Shown piece by piece: positions 56,780-64,000 of a DNA stretch of 64,000 nucleotides. Every line of letters starts with the position of its first letter. Position 1 is the first letter of the stretch. The notes below the pieces were generated by a model, which did not search any database, was not told the DNA's origin, and saw nothing but the letters and a program-made list of their open reading frames with translations. The stretch is from Acidovorax sp. Leaf78 (GTDB lineage Bacteria > Pseudomonadota > Gammaproteobacteria > Burkholderiales > Burkholderiaceae_C): assembly GCF_001422735.1 (NCBI RefSeq), contig NZ_LMLZ01000025.1:144761-208760 (forward strand), written 5' to 3'. The position numbers were made by a program, and so were the translations under genes.

Positions 56780-57842
56780 AGAAGAACCCGCAGCGCCGCC
56801 CGCGCAGCCGCAGCCCCTGCCGCGCCTGAACCTGGCCCTGCAGGGTGGGGGCTCGCATGGCGCACTGACCTGGGGCGTGCTGGACGCACTGCTCGAAGAC
56901 GGGCAGTGGCACTTCGACGGCGTGAGCGGCACCAGTGCCGGCGCTATGAACGCCGTGGCCCTGGCGCATGGCTTTGCCAAGGCGGCCCACGAACACAAGC
57001 ACCCGCACGAAGCCCACTTGGCCGGCTGCCGGGAGGCGCGCAATACGCTCACCCGGCTGTGGGAAGGCGTGGGCACGCTGGGCAGCCTGATGTGGGGCTC
57101 GCCGCTGTCGGCGGCCAACCCCATGATGGGGCTGATGCGCCAGTGGCTGTCGCCCTACCAGACCAACCCGCTCGACATCAACCCGCTGCGCCGCCTGCTC
57201 GAGCGCGAGGTGGACTTCGACCTGCTGTGCACCTCGCGGCGCGCCGTCACCGCCGCGGGCGGGCCCAAGGTGTTCGTCTGCGCCACCAATGTGCGCACAG
57301 GGCGCGGTGAAATCTTCTCGGGCCCCAAGCTCAGCGCCGATGCGGTGATGGCGTCGGCCTGCCTGCCGCTGCTGTTCAAGGCGGTGGAGATCGACGGCCA
57401 GCACTACTGGGACGGCGGCTACTCCGGCAACCCCGCGCTGCACCCGCTGATCTACCAGACCGAGACCTCCGACATCCTGCTGGTGCAGATCAATCCCATC
57501 GAGCACCTCGAGCTGCCCCACTCGGGCCAGGAGATCATGGAGCGCATGAACGAGGTCACCTTCAACGCCAGCCTGCTGGCCGAGATGCGCGCCATCGAGT
57601 TCGTGCGCCGCCTGCTGGCCGAAGGCAAGCTGGACCCGCGCCGCTACAAGAACGTGCGCATGCACCGCATCGACGGCGGCTCGGTGCTGGCGCCCTTCGG
57701 CGCCGACAGCAAGACGCGCGCGGACCTGGCCTTCGTGCGCAAGCTCTTTGCCCTGGGGCGCACGGCGGGGCAGGAATGGCTGCACGCGCACCGCAAGGAT
57801 GTGGGCGTGCGGCCGACCATCAAGATCGCTGAGAATGCTTGA
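56772..57842 (+). CDS. Patatin-like phospholipase
   Basis: 356-aa lipid acyl hydrolase. The oxyanion loop is LALQGGGSHGALTWGVLDAL, the nucleophile Ser is in GVSGTSAGAMNAV, and the catalytic Asp in HYWDGGYSGNPAL. No signal peptide is seen, so it is a cytoplasmic or membrane-associated enzyme. It overlaps the upstream membrane protein, suggesting joint action on membrane lipids. Confidence 0.9.
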   Translation: MPEEEPAAPPAQPQPLPRLNLALQGGGSHGALTWGVLDALLEDGQWHFDGVSGTSAGAMNAVALAHGFAKAAHEHKHPHEAHLAGCREARNTLTRLWEGVGTLGSLMWGSPLSAANPMMGLMRQWLSPYQTNPLDINPLRRLLEREVDFDLLCTSRRAVTAAGGPKVFVCATNVRTGRGEIFSGPKLSADAVMASACLPLLFKAVEIDGQHYWDGGYSGNPALHPLIYQTETSDILLVQINPIEHLELPHSGQEIMERMNEVTFNASLLAEMRAIEFVRRLLAEGKLDPRRYKNVRMHRIDGGSVLAPFGADSKTRADLAFVRKLFALGRTAGQEWLHAHRKDVGVRPTIKIAENA

Positions 57843-57844
57843 AG

Positions 57845-57952
57845 CCCCCCCTGTGTCGCCTTCGGCGCCTTCCCCCTCAGGGGGACGCCACCCGTGGCCT
57901 GGCGGAGCCAGTTCCACGGTGGCGCTGGCATCGGCCGCGCCGGTTTCAACGG
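57845..57952. repeat. Dispersed repeat family B, copy 4
   Basis: CCCCCCCTGTGTCGCCTTCG with closing arm CCCTCAGGGGGACG, then GTGGCCTGGCGGAGCC and GTTCCACGG and a shared right end GGCCGCGCCGGTTTCAACGG. It lies between the patatin gene and hinT. Confidence 0.85.
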
Positions 57953-58008
57953 TGGTGAGCAGTGCTCAGCGAGTTGTTCACAGCTAATTTTGTTCTGACA
58001 TTTTTCTC

Positions 58009-58365
58009 ATGCACGATCCGAACTGCCTTTTCTGCAAGATCATCGCGGGCCAGATTCCTTCGAAGAAGGTCTACGAGGACGAAGAAATCTTCGCCTTTCA
58101 CGACATCCACCCGTGGGCGCCGGTGCACTTTTTGATGGTGCCCAAGCGGCATATCCCTTCGATGGCGCAGGTCACCGCCGACGATGCGGGCGTGCTCGGG
58201 CGCATGATGACGCTGGCGCCGCGGCTGGCTGCGGAGCAGGGCTGCAACCCGTACCCCGAGGGTGGCTTTCGCGTCGTGGTAAACACCGGGGTGGAAGGCG
58301 GGCAGGAGATCCACCACCTGCATATTCACGTGATGGGCGGCCCCCGCCCGTGGCTTAAAGGCTGA
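58009..58365 (+). CDS. hinT: HIT family protein HinT
   Basis: 118-aa purine nucleoside phosphoramidase. The histidine triad is EIHHLHIHVMGG at the C terminus, and CLFCKIIAGQIPSKKVYEDEE is the N-terminal signature. It lies between the his cluster and tatABC, its usual position in betaproteobacteria. Confidence 0.95.
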   Translation: MHDPNCLFCKIIAGQIPSKKVYEDEEIFAFHDIHPWAPVHFLMVPKRHIPSMAQVTADDAGVLGRMMTLAPRLAAEQGCNPYPEGGFRVVVNTGVEGGQEIHHLHIHVMGGPRPWLKG

Positions 58366-58471
58366 ACCAGGCTGACGGGTGGTGCAGGGAGATTCCCGCG
58401 GTCCGTCATGGGCTGTGAACTCTTGTCGCGCCCCCCGTCTAAAATGATTGCAATTCGTTAGGAGATATTCC

Positions 58472-58708
58472 ATGGGCTCTTTTTCCATCTGGCACTGGCT
58501 GATCGTGCTGCTGATCGTCGTCATGGTGTTCGGCACCAAGAAGCTCAAGAACATGGGCTCCGACCTCGGGGGCGCCGTCAAGGGCTTCAAGGACGGCATG
58601 AAGGACGGCTCGGCCGACGCGGCTGCCACCCCGCCCGCAGGCCATGTGGCCAACAACCAGGCCGCCGACAAGACCACCATCGATGTCGAAGCCAAGCAAA
58701 AAAGCTGA
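58472..58708 (+). CDS. tatA: Sec-independent protein translocase protein TatA
   Basis: 78-aa pore-forming component of the twin-arginine translocase. One membrane helix (IWHWLIVLLIVVMVFG) is followed by the amphipathic helix KKLKNMGSDLGGAVKGFKDG. GGAG lies before the ATG at 58472; the in-frame ATG at 58448 is rejected. It would export folded proteins such as MsrP. Confidence 0.96.
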   Translation: MGSFSIWHWLIVLLIVVMVFGTKKLKNMGSDLGGAVKGFKDGMKDGSADAAATPPAGHVANNQAADKTTIDVEAKQKS

Positions 58709-58761
58709 GCTGGCTGCACGGGTGACCCTGCTCCCTGCATGCTGTGCGCTGACTGACACCC

Positions 58762-59229
58762 ATGATTGATATTGGCCTGTCCAAGATGGCGCTGATCGGC
58801 GCCGTGGCGCTGATCGTCATCGGCCCCGAAAAGCTCCCCCGCGTGGCCCGCACGGTGGGCACCTTGCTCGGCAAGGCCCAGCGCTACGTGTCCGACGTGA
58901 AGGCCGAGGTCAACCGGTCCATGGAGCTCGATGAGCTCAAGAAGATGAAGGACACGGTGGAGAACGCGGCGCGTGACGTTCACCAGTCCATTCAGACCAA
59001 CGCCAGCGAGTTCGAAAAAGACTGGGCCAGCAGCGTCACCGACTCCAGCAACGCCGACCTGCACGAGCCCCTGGCGGCTGTGGTGCCTGCGTACAAGCAC
59101 CCTGGCAAGAACTGGCGCCTGAAGCGCGGTGCCGTGCCGCAGTGGTACAAGGCCAAGAGCGGCGTGCGCACCAAGGCGCAGTCCGGCGCGGCCCGCGTGG
59201 CGCGCTACCGTCCCCAGAAATTCCACTGA
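58762..59229 (+). CDS. tatB: Sec-independent protein translocase protein TatB
   Basis: 155-aa Tat receptor component. The start MIDIGLSKMALIGAVALIVIGPEKLPRVARTVG includes the conserved Glu and Pro of TatB. A charged amphipathic helix and a long C-terminal region follow. It forms an operon with tatA and tatC. Confidence 0.96.
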   Translation: MIDIGLSKMALIGAVALIVIGPEKLPRVARTVGTLLGKAQRYVSDVKAEVNRSMELDELKKMKDTVENAARDVHQSIQTNASEFEKDWASSVTDSSNADLHEPLAAVVPAYKHPGKNWRLKRGAVPQWYKAKSGVRTKAQSGAARVARYRPQKFH

Positions 59230-59305
59230 TTGATCCGAAAGCGCCAGCAAGCAGCCGGCGTCGCCGTGCGCTGGTTGGGCGGCCCCTACGCCCTGAAAAC
59301 CCACT

Positions 59306-60100
59306 ATGTCCGAAACCCCTTCCAAAGAAGACGAGCTGGCCGGTACCGAGCAGCCCTTCGTGCAGCACCTGATGGAGCTGCGCGACCGGCTGGTCAAGGC
59401 GCTCATTGCCATCGCCATCGCGGCGGCAATCCTGTTCTTCTTTCCCGGCCCTGGCGCGCTGTACGACTTTTTGGCGGCGCCGCTGGTGGCCCACCTGCCC
59501 AAGGGCGCCACGCTGATCGCCACATCCGTGATCTCGCCATTCATGGTGCCGCTCAAGATTTTGCTGATGTCGGCGTTTTTGCTGGCGTTGCCCTTCGTGC
59601 TGTGGCAGGTGTGGGCCTTCGTGGCGCCGGGCCTGTACTCGCACGAGAAAAAGCTGGTGCTGCCGCTCGTGATCTCCAGCACGCTGCTGTTCTTCATCGG
59701 CGTGGCGTTCTGCTACTACCTGGTGTTCGGGCAGGTCTTCGCGTTCATCCAGAGCTTTGCACCCAAGAGCATCACGGCCGCGCCTGATATCGAGGCGTAC
59801 CTGAGCTTCGTGCTATCCATGTTCCTGGCGTTCGGCCTGTCGTTCGAGGTGCCGATTGCCGTGGTGGTGCTGGCCCGCATGGGCATCGTCAGCGTGCAGA
59901 AGCTGCGCGAGTTCCGCGGCTACTTCATCGTGATGGCTTTCGTGATCGCTGCGGTCGTCACGCCGCCGGACGTGGTCTCGCAGCTGTCGCTCGCCATCCC
60001 CATGTGCCTGCTGTACGAAGTGGGCATCTGGGCCGCGCAGATCTTCATCAAGCACACCAAGGCGCCGGAAGAGGCGGGGGAATCCCCTTCGGCTTCGTGA
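59306..60100 (+). CDS. tatC: Sec-independent protein translocase protein TatC
   Basis: 264-aa polytopic protein with six membrane segments that binds the twin-arginine signal. QPFVQHLMELRDRLVKAL is the conserved N-terminal start; FVAPGLYSHEKKLVLPL and FGLSFEVPIAVVVL are signatures. It ends the tat operon. Confidence 0.97.
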   Translation: MSETPSKEDELAGTEQPFVQHLMELRDRLVKALIAIAIAAAILFFFPGPGALYDFLAAPLVAHLPKGATLIATSVISPFMVPLKILLMSAFLLALPFVLWQVWAFVAPGLYSHEKKLVLPLVISSTLLFFIGVAFCYYLVFGQVFAFIQSFAPKSITAAPDIEAYLSFVLSMFLAFGLSFEVPIAVVVLARMGIVSVQKLREFRGYFIVMAFVIAAVVTPPDVVSQLSLAIPMCLLYEVGIWAAQIFIKHTKAPEEAGESPSAS

Positions 60101-60174
60101 TCCGCAGTCCGTAGCGGCTGGTTGGCAGCGACAGCAACGACGTTGCAGGTACTGCACGCCGCCAGAAGTTGCCC

Positions 60175-60225
60175 AAAAAAATAGCTGCCACCGCCTGATA
60201 TACGGGCGCTGGCAGCTATTTTTTT
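60175..60225. repeat. Palindromic repeat family A, copy acting as bidirectional terminator
   Basis: AAAAAAATAGCTGCCA at 60175-60190 pairs perfectly with TGGCAGCTATTTTTTT at 60210-60225. It lies between convergent tatC and the protease gene, where it has all features of a two-way rho-independent terminator. Confidence 0.9.
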
Positions 60226-60431
60226 GATAGCACGCTGGACGTGGGCAATGGCAATGGCAATGGCATTGCGGTTGGGGTACTTCGCAAAACCGGCGCGCGA
60301 CCCCAACCGCATGATCTGGATCTGACCCGTCCAGACCGCCCGCAGTACCCGCCTTGTCTTGGCGGACCGCTCGACGGACGGCTCGGCAGGTCAGCCGCTG
60401 AACGGCTTGGCGGCGGCTCAGCGGCCAGCGT

Positions 60432-61571
60432 TTATTGGCGCCTCTTCGGCTTGGGCCGCACGCCGGGCGTGATGTTCAGCTCCACCATCTTGTCGGCGCG
60501 CTGCACGTTGAACGGTGCCGCAGTCCCTGGCTTGAGGCCTGCCACGGCGGTCAGCAGTTCCGACACATTGCCCACGTTCTTGCCTTCTACCTTCACGATC
60601 ACGTCACCCGGGCGCATGCCGGCCTGGGCGGCGGGGCCGTCCTGCAGCACGCCGGTGATGATCACGCCTTCGGTGGCCTTCACGCCGAAGGTCTCGGCCA
60701 GTTCGGGCGACAGCTCGTTGGGCTCCACGCCGATCCAGCCGCGGGTGACTTGGCCGTCCTTCACGATGCCGTCGAGCACCAGCCGCGCCGTGGACACGGG
60801 GATCGCAAAGCCGATGCCCATGCTGCCGCCCGAGCGCGAGTAGATGGCAGTGTTGATGCCCATGAGGTTGCCGTTCACGTCCACCAGCGCGCCGCCCGAG
60901 TTGCCGGGGTTGATGGCGGCATCGGTCTGGATGAAGTTCTCGAAGGTATTGATCCCGAGTTGCGTGCGGCCCAGCGCGCTCACGATGCCGCTGGTCACGG
61001 TCTGGCCCACGCCGAACGGGTTGCCGATGGCCAGCACCTGGTCGCCCACGGCCAGGCCGTCGGAATTGCCCAGCACGATGACCGGCAGCTTGTCGAGCTC
61101 GATCTTGAGGATGGCCAGGTCGGTGTCGGGGTCGGTGCCGATCACGCTCGCCCGCGCACGGCGGCTGTCGGTGAGCGTGACCTCGATCTCGTCGGCACCT
61201 TCGACCACATGGTTGTTGGTCAGGATGTAGCCGTCGGGGCTCACGATCACGCCGCTGCCCAGCCCGGCCTGGGCTTGTGCGCCCTGGTCGCCAAAGAAGA
61301 ACTGGAACCACGGGTCGTTGCTGCGCGGATGGCGCACCGCCTTGCTGGTGTTGATGCTGACCACGGCGGGCGCTGCCTTGCGCGCTGCGGCACTGAAACT
61401 GCCAGCCACTGGCTGCGACGAGGGCGCAGACGGGGCTTCCAGCAGTGCGATGCCTGCGCCGGAGCGCGTGGCGCCGCGGTGGAGCCAGTCGGGTTGCAGC
61501 GTGGCAACAACGAAGTAGGCGGCAACAAACACGGTCACGGCCTGGGAAAAGAGCAGCCAGATGCGCTTCAT
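60432..61571 (-). CDS. Membrane-anchored S1C serine protease, DegS/AlgW-like
   Basis: 379-aa periplasmic protease with an uncleaved N-terminal anchor (IWLLFSQAVTVFVAAYFVVA). The catalytic triad is His in TNNHVVEGADE, Asp in DPDTDLAILKI, and Ser in NPGNSGGALVDVNG. A single PDZ domain (about 275-365, GVIITGVLQDGPAAQAGMRPGD) distinguishes it from two-PDZ DegP. DegS-type enzymes start sigma-E stress signalling. The ATG at 61571 is chosen because it begins MKRIWLL with a membrane helix; an in-frame ATG at 61769 adds a non-conserved leader. Confidence 0.9.
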   Translation of the reverse strand: MKRIWLLFSQAVTVFVAAYFVVATLQPDWLHRGATRSGAGIALLEAPSAPSSQPVAGSFSAAARKAAPAVVSINTSKAVRHPRSNDPWFQFFFGDQGAQAQAGLGSGVIVSPDGYILTNNHVVEGADEIEVTLTDSRRARASVIGTDPDTDLAILKIELDKLPVIVLGNSDGLAVGDQVLAIGNPFGVGQTVTSGIVSALGRTQLGINTFENFIQTDAAINPGNSGGALVDVNGNLMGINTAIYSRSGGSMGIGFAIPVSTARLVLDGIVKDGQVTRGWIGVEPNELSPELAETFGVKATEGVIITGVLQDGPAAQAGMRPGDVIVKVEGKNVGNVSELLTAVAGLKPGTAAPFNVQRADKMVELNITPGVRPKPKRRQ

Positions 61572-61704
61572 GGGGTCCTGTCGAATGGTCTGAAATCGAA
61601 GAAGCCGGGCGGGATCCGGTGTGCGGGACCGCTGCGCTTCCTCCTGGCCACATTGTCCCCCAAGGCTGAAACTATGGGCGCCGGCCGCGCGCGACAATAG
61701 GCGC

Positions 61705-62466
61705 ATGAGCATTTCCCGCACCGCGCTTTTGCAGGCCTTCGACAGCCTGCTGCAACCCGAACGCTTCAAGGACTACGGGCCCAACGGCCTGCAGGTCGAG
61801 GGCAAGCCCGAGGTGCGCCGCATCGTGAGCGGCGTGACTGCCAGCCGCGCGCTGATCGACGCGGCCATCGACGCGCAGGCCGACGCGATCTTCGTGCACC
61901 ACGGCCTGTTCTGGCGCGGTCAGGACGGCCGCGTCACCGGCTGGATGAAGCAGCGCCTGCAGCGGCTGCTGGCGCACGACATCAACCTGTTCGCCTACCA
62001 CCTGCCGCTCGATGCACACCCCGAGCTGGGCAACAACGCGCAACTGGGCCGCGTGCTGGGCTGGACGGCCGACGCCCGCTTTGGCGAGCAGGACCTGGGC
62101 TTTGTGGCGACCGCGGCCTTCCCCGATGGCCAGGCGCTGGCAGACCATGTGGCGGGCGCCCTGGGCCGTGCCGTGACCCTGGTGCAGCCCGAGCCCGATG
62201 GTGCACCGCAGCCCATCCGCCGTGTGGCCTGGTGCACAGGCGGCGCCCAGGGATACTTCGAATCGGCCATCGCAGCCGGTGCGGATGCGTTCATCACCGG
62301 CGAGATTTCGGAGCCGCAGGCCCACCTGGCGCGTGAAATGGGCGTGTGCTTCATCGCGGCCGGGCACCATGCCACCGAGCGCTACGGCGCGCCGGCCGTG
62401 GCCGGGCATGTGGCGAAGCAACTGGGGTTGGAGCACACGTTCATCGAGATTGACAATCCGGCATGA
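61705..62466 (+). CDS. Nif3-like dinuclear metal centre protein
   Basis: 253-aa YbgI/NIF3-family protein. Metal-binding His residues lie in AIFVHHGLFWRGQD and, at the C terminus, ISEPQAHLAREMG and AGHHATERYG. YGPNGLQVEGKPEVRRIVSGV is the N-terminal signature. It binds two metal ions; its biochemical role is uncertain. The start at 61705 gives the standard N terminus. A short tandem-repeat region follows the stop. Confidence 0.93.
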   Translation: MSISRTALLQAFDSLLQPERFKDYGPNGLQVEGKPEVRRIVSGVTASRALIDAAIDAQADAIFVHHGLFWRGQDGRVTGWMKQRLQRLLAHDINLFAYHLPLDAHPELGNNAQLGRVLGWTADARFGEQDLGFVATAAFPDGQALADHVAGALGRAVTLVQPEPDGAPQPIRRVAWCTGGAQGYFESAIAAGADAFITGEISEPQAHLAREMGVCFIAAGHHATERYGAPAVAGHVAKQLGLEHTFIEIDNPA

Positions 62467-62483
62467 AGCGCATGACGCGCATC

Positions 62484-62535
62484 AAGTGCATGAAGTGCAT
62501 GAAGTGCATGAAGTGCATGAAGTGCATGACGTGTA
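62484..62535. repeat. 9-bp tandem repeat (AAGTGCATG)
   Basis: AAGTGCATG is repeated about five times, 9 bp apart, between about 62484 and 62535. Since 9 is a multiple of 3, it reads as (KCM)n in a short frame that overlaps the nif3-like stop codon. Confidence 0.85.
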
Positions 62536-62565
62536 CATCCGTGTCCCCAGCACTGGCATCGACCC

Positions 62566-62654
62566 CTCCACCCCATGATCAGGAGCGCTGGCATGCTGAG
62601 CCTGCGCGCGCTCCACCCCATGATCAGGAGCGCTGGCATGCTGAGCCTGCGCGC
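62566..62654. repeat. 45-bp tandem direct repeat, two copies
   Basis: Copy 1 is 62566-62610 and copy 2 begins at 62611 and runs to 62654, with near-identical sequence starting CTCCACCCCATGATCAGGAG. Each contains GGCATGC. The period is a multiple of three. It lies between the nif3-like gene and pdxA. Confidence 0.9.
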
Positions 62655-62683
62655 CCGGGTAGCAGGGTGGTCTACTATTAAAT

Positions 62684-62722
62684 TCATAGCTGCTTGCGCT
62701 TGTCCATAGAGCGGCAGGCAGT
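62684..62722. repeat. Palindromic repeat family A, copy before pdxA
   Basis: ATAGCTGCTTGCGCTTGTCC, then ATAGAGCGGCAGGCAGT. It ends about 25 bp before the pdxA ATG. Confidence 0.7.
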
Positions 62723-62747
62723 GATTTCATTCAAAACGCGGACTTCC

Positions 62748-63776
62748 ATGAAGACACTGGCCATCACCCAAGGCGACCCCGCAGGCATCGGCCCCGAGAT
62801 CGTGGCCAAGGCCTTTCGCGATGCGCCCGGCGACCTCAAGGGCTGCTTCGTGGTGGGCGACACCGCCACGCTGCGCCGCGCTGCCCAGGCCATTGCGCGC
62901 CGTGGCGTGCCATCGGTGCCCGTGGCGCAGATCGGCGCGCCCGCAGAGGCGGTCGACATGCCGCCCCGCTGCATTCCGGTCCTGCAACTGGCCGGCATTC
63001 CGGGCCCGCAACCCTGGGGGCAGATCGGCGCCGCTTCAGGGCGCGCGGCAGCGGACTGTGTGGTCTGGGCCACACGCGCGGCGCTGCGGGGCGAGGTGGC
63101 GGGGCTGGTGACGGCGCCGCTGCACAAGGAGGCCTTGTCGGCCGCAGGCGTTACCTTCCCGGGCCACACCGAATTGCTGCAGGCCGAGGCGGCCCACCAC
63201 CAGGGCGTTGCGCTGTCGGCCATGCCCGTGCGCATGATGCTGGCCAGCGACGAGCTGCGCACCGTGCTGGTCAGCATCCACGTCTCGCTGCGCGAGGCCC
63301 TGGCAGCCGTCACGCACGAGAACATTCTGCAGACGCTGCAGATCACGCACGCCGCGCTGACCCGCAGCCTGGGCCGCGCCCCGCGCATGGCGGTGGCGGG
63401 GCTCAATCCCCATGCAGGGGAGGGCGGCCTGTTCGGCCGTGAAGAGATCGAGGTCATCGCCCCGGCCATCGCAGAAGCCCGCGCCCAGGGCCTGGATGCC
63501 CACGGCCCGTTCGCACCCGACACCGTCTTCATGCGCGCCCGCCACACGCCCGCGCGGCCCGGCGAGTTCGACGTGGTCATCGCGATGTACCACGACCAGG
63601 GCCTGATCCCCGTGAAGTACCTGGGCGTGGACAAGGGCGTGAACGTGACCCTGGGCCTGCCCCTGGTGCGCACCAGCCCCGACCATGGCACGGCGTTCGA
63701 CATCGCAGGGCAGGGCGTCGCCGACGCCGCCAGCCTCATCGAGGCCGTGCGCATGGCGCGAGCGCTGTGTGGGTGA
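62748..63776 (+). CDS. pdxA: 4-hydroxythreonine-4-phosphate dehydrogenase
   Basis: 342-aa enzyme of pyridoxal phosphate synthesis. LAITQGDPAGIGPEI is the N-terminal signature. Metal-ligand His residues lie in FPGHTELLQAEA, VSIHVSLREAL and AMYHDQGLIPVKYLG. GLNPHAGEGGLFGREE and TSPDHGTAFDIAG complete the family motifs. The ATG at 62748 is chosen over the in-frame 62694, which lies in a repeat. The cofactor made is used by hisC and bound by the MocR protein in this window. Confidence 0.97.
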   Translation: MKTLAITQGDPAGIGPEIVAKAFRDAPGDLKGCFVVGDTATLRRAAQAIARRGVPSVPVAQIGAPAEAVDMPPRCIPVLQLAGIPGPQPWGQIGAASGRAAADCVVWATRAALRGEVAGLVTAPLHKEALSAAGVTFPGHTELLQAEAAHHQGVALSAMPVRMMLASDELRTVLVSIHVSLREALAAVTHENILQTLQITHAALTRSLGRAPRMAVAGLNPHAGEGGLFGREEIEVIAPAIAEARAQGLDAHGPFAPDTVFMRARHTPARPGEFDVVIAMYHDQGLIPVKYLGVDKGVNVTLGLPLVRTSPDHGTAFDIAGQGVADAASLIEAVRMARALCG

Positions 63777-63780
63777 ATTG

Positions 63781-63816
63781 CCTGCTGCCGCTTGATGGTA
63801 AATCGCTAGCAGCTAT
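63781..63816. repeat. Palindromic repeat family A, copy after pdxA
   Basis: CCTGCTGCCGCTTGATGGTA, then AATCGCTAGCAGCTAT. It follows the pdxA stop by a few bases. Confidence 0.85.
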
Positions 63817-63882
63817 CGTTAAGATAGCAAGCGGAAGAGGCGCCCTGAAGCCGGCACGCCATCTATGAAACTGGCACACCCC

Positions 63883-63912
63883 ACGCCAGTGCACCCGTGG
63901 AACCGGCTTGTA
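63883..63912 (-). repeat. Partial family B repeat, inverted
   Basis: CCAGTGCACCCGTGGAACCGG, read on the other strand, matches the GTTCCACGGGTGCACTGG part of the family B copy at 41994. The rest of the right edge (to 64000) shows no supported gene. Confidence 0.65.
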
Positions 63913-64000
63913 TGGTGGAGGTGTTGGGGTGGAGGGCCTGAATACCGGCTATCGGCTTTGACCGACTGGCGAAGATAGCCCCCACCCCGCCCCTGAGCGT

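Noticed and set aside
62484..62654. CRISPR-like array
   Set aside because: The repeats are contiguous tandem units of 9 and 45 bp without unique spacers, and no cas genes are nearby.

Overview
The window is GC-rich chromosomal DNA from a betaproteobacterium, most likely a Comamonadaceae member of the Acidovorax type. This rests on gene order (gltBD–mla–murA–his–hinT–tat; mrcA divergent from pilMNOPQ), System II cytochrome c maturation, a short-form HisG, and two families of small dispersed repeats lying between genes. Almost everything is core genome. No phage, CRISPR array, rRNA or tRNA was seen.

Layout. 0.2–3.1 kb: an NrtR-like Nudix regulator, a membrane diguanylate cyclase with a CxxCH haem motif, a hemerythrin-like protein and a DUF1328 protein. 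3.3–6.6 kb: metK, whose 3' end is followed by two extra copies of its last codons, divergent from two lipid A-type acyltransferases. 6.8–15.8 kb: an alpha/beta hydrolase, engB, cytochrome c4 with resB/ccsB, msrPQ and a diiron beta-lactamase-fold protein. 15.9–25.9 kb: lptM, cyaY, mrcA, pilMNOPQ and an unusual lipoprotein gene. The stretch from within pilM to the lipoprotein is clearly AT-richer than its surroundings. 26–31.3 kb: aroB, dgt, a DUF1415 protein, a methyltransferase, a small membrane protein and a REP-associated (RAYT) transposase. 31.5–37.8 kb: gltBD.

38.3–44.5 kb holds the Mla phospholipid transport genes in the order F-E-D-A-C-B, an ABC-2 transporter pair and ibaG. 44.6–56.4 kb holds murA and a histidine cluster: hisG, a decayed DUF1016 nuclease remnant, hisD, then an interruption (DUF2917 gene on the minus strand, MocR-type regulator, VapBC-like toxin–antitoxin pair), then hisCBHAFIE. 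56.4–62.5 kb holds a DUF4870-like membrane protein, a patatin, hinT, tatABC, a DegS-like protease and a Nif3-like protein. pdxA ends the window.

The most notable points are regulatory and structural. A toxin gene overlaps hisC by ATGA. A MocR/DUF2917 pair shares an intergenic region with four copies of one 10-bp half-site. A perfect inverted repeat precedes mlaF. About eleven copies of a palindromic repeat lie between genes, one diverged copy abutting the RAYT gene and others supplying codons or stop codons to neighbouring genes. No clearly new multi-gene system was found. The best candidates for new biology are the RAYT/repeat relationship, the his-embedded TA module and the MocR/DUF2917 pair.
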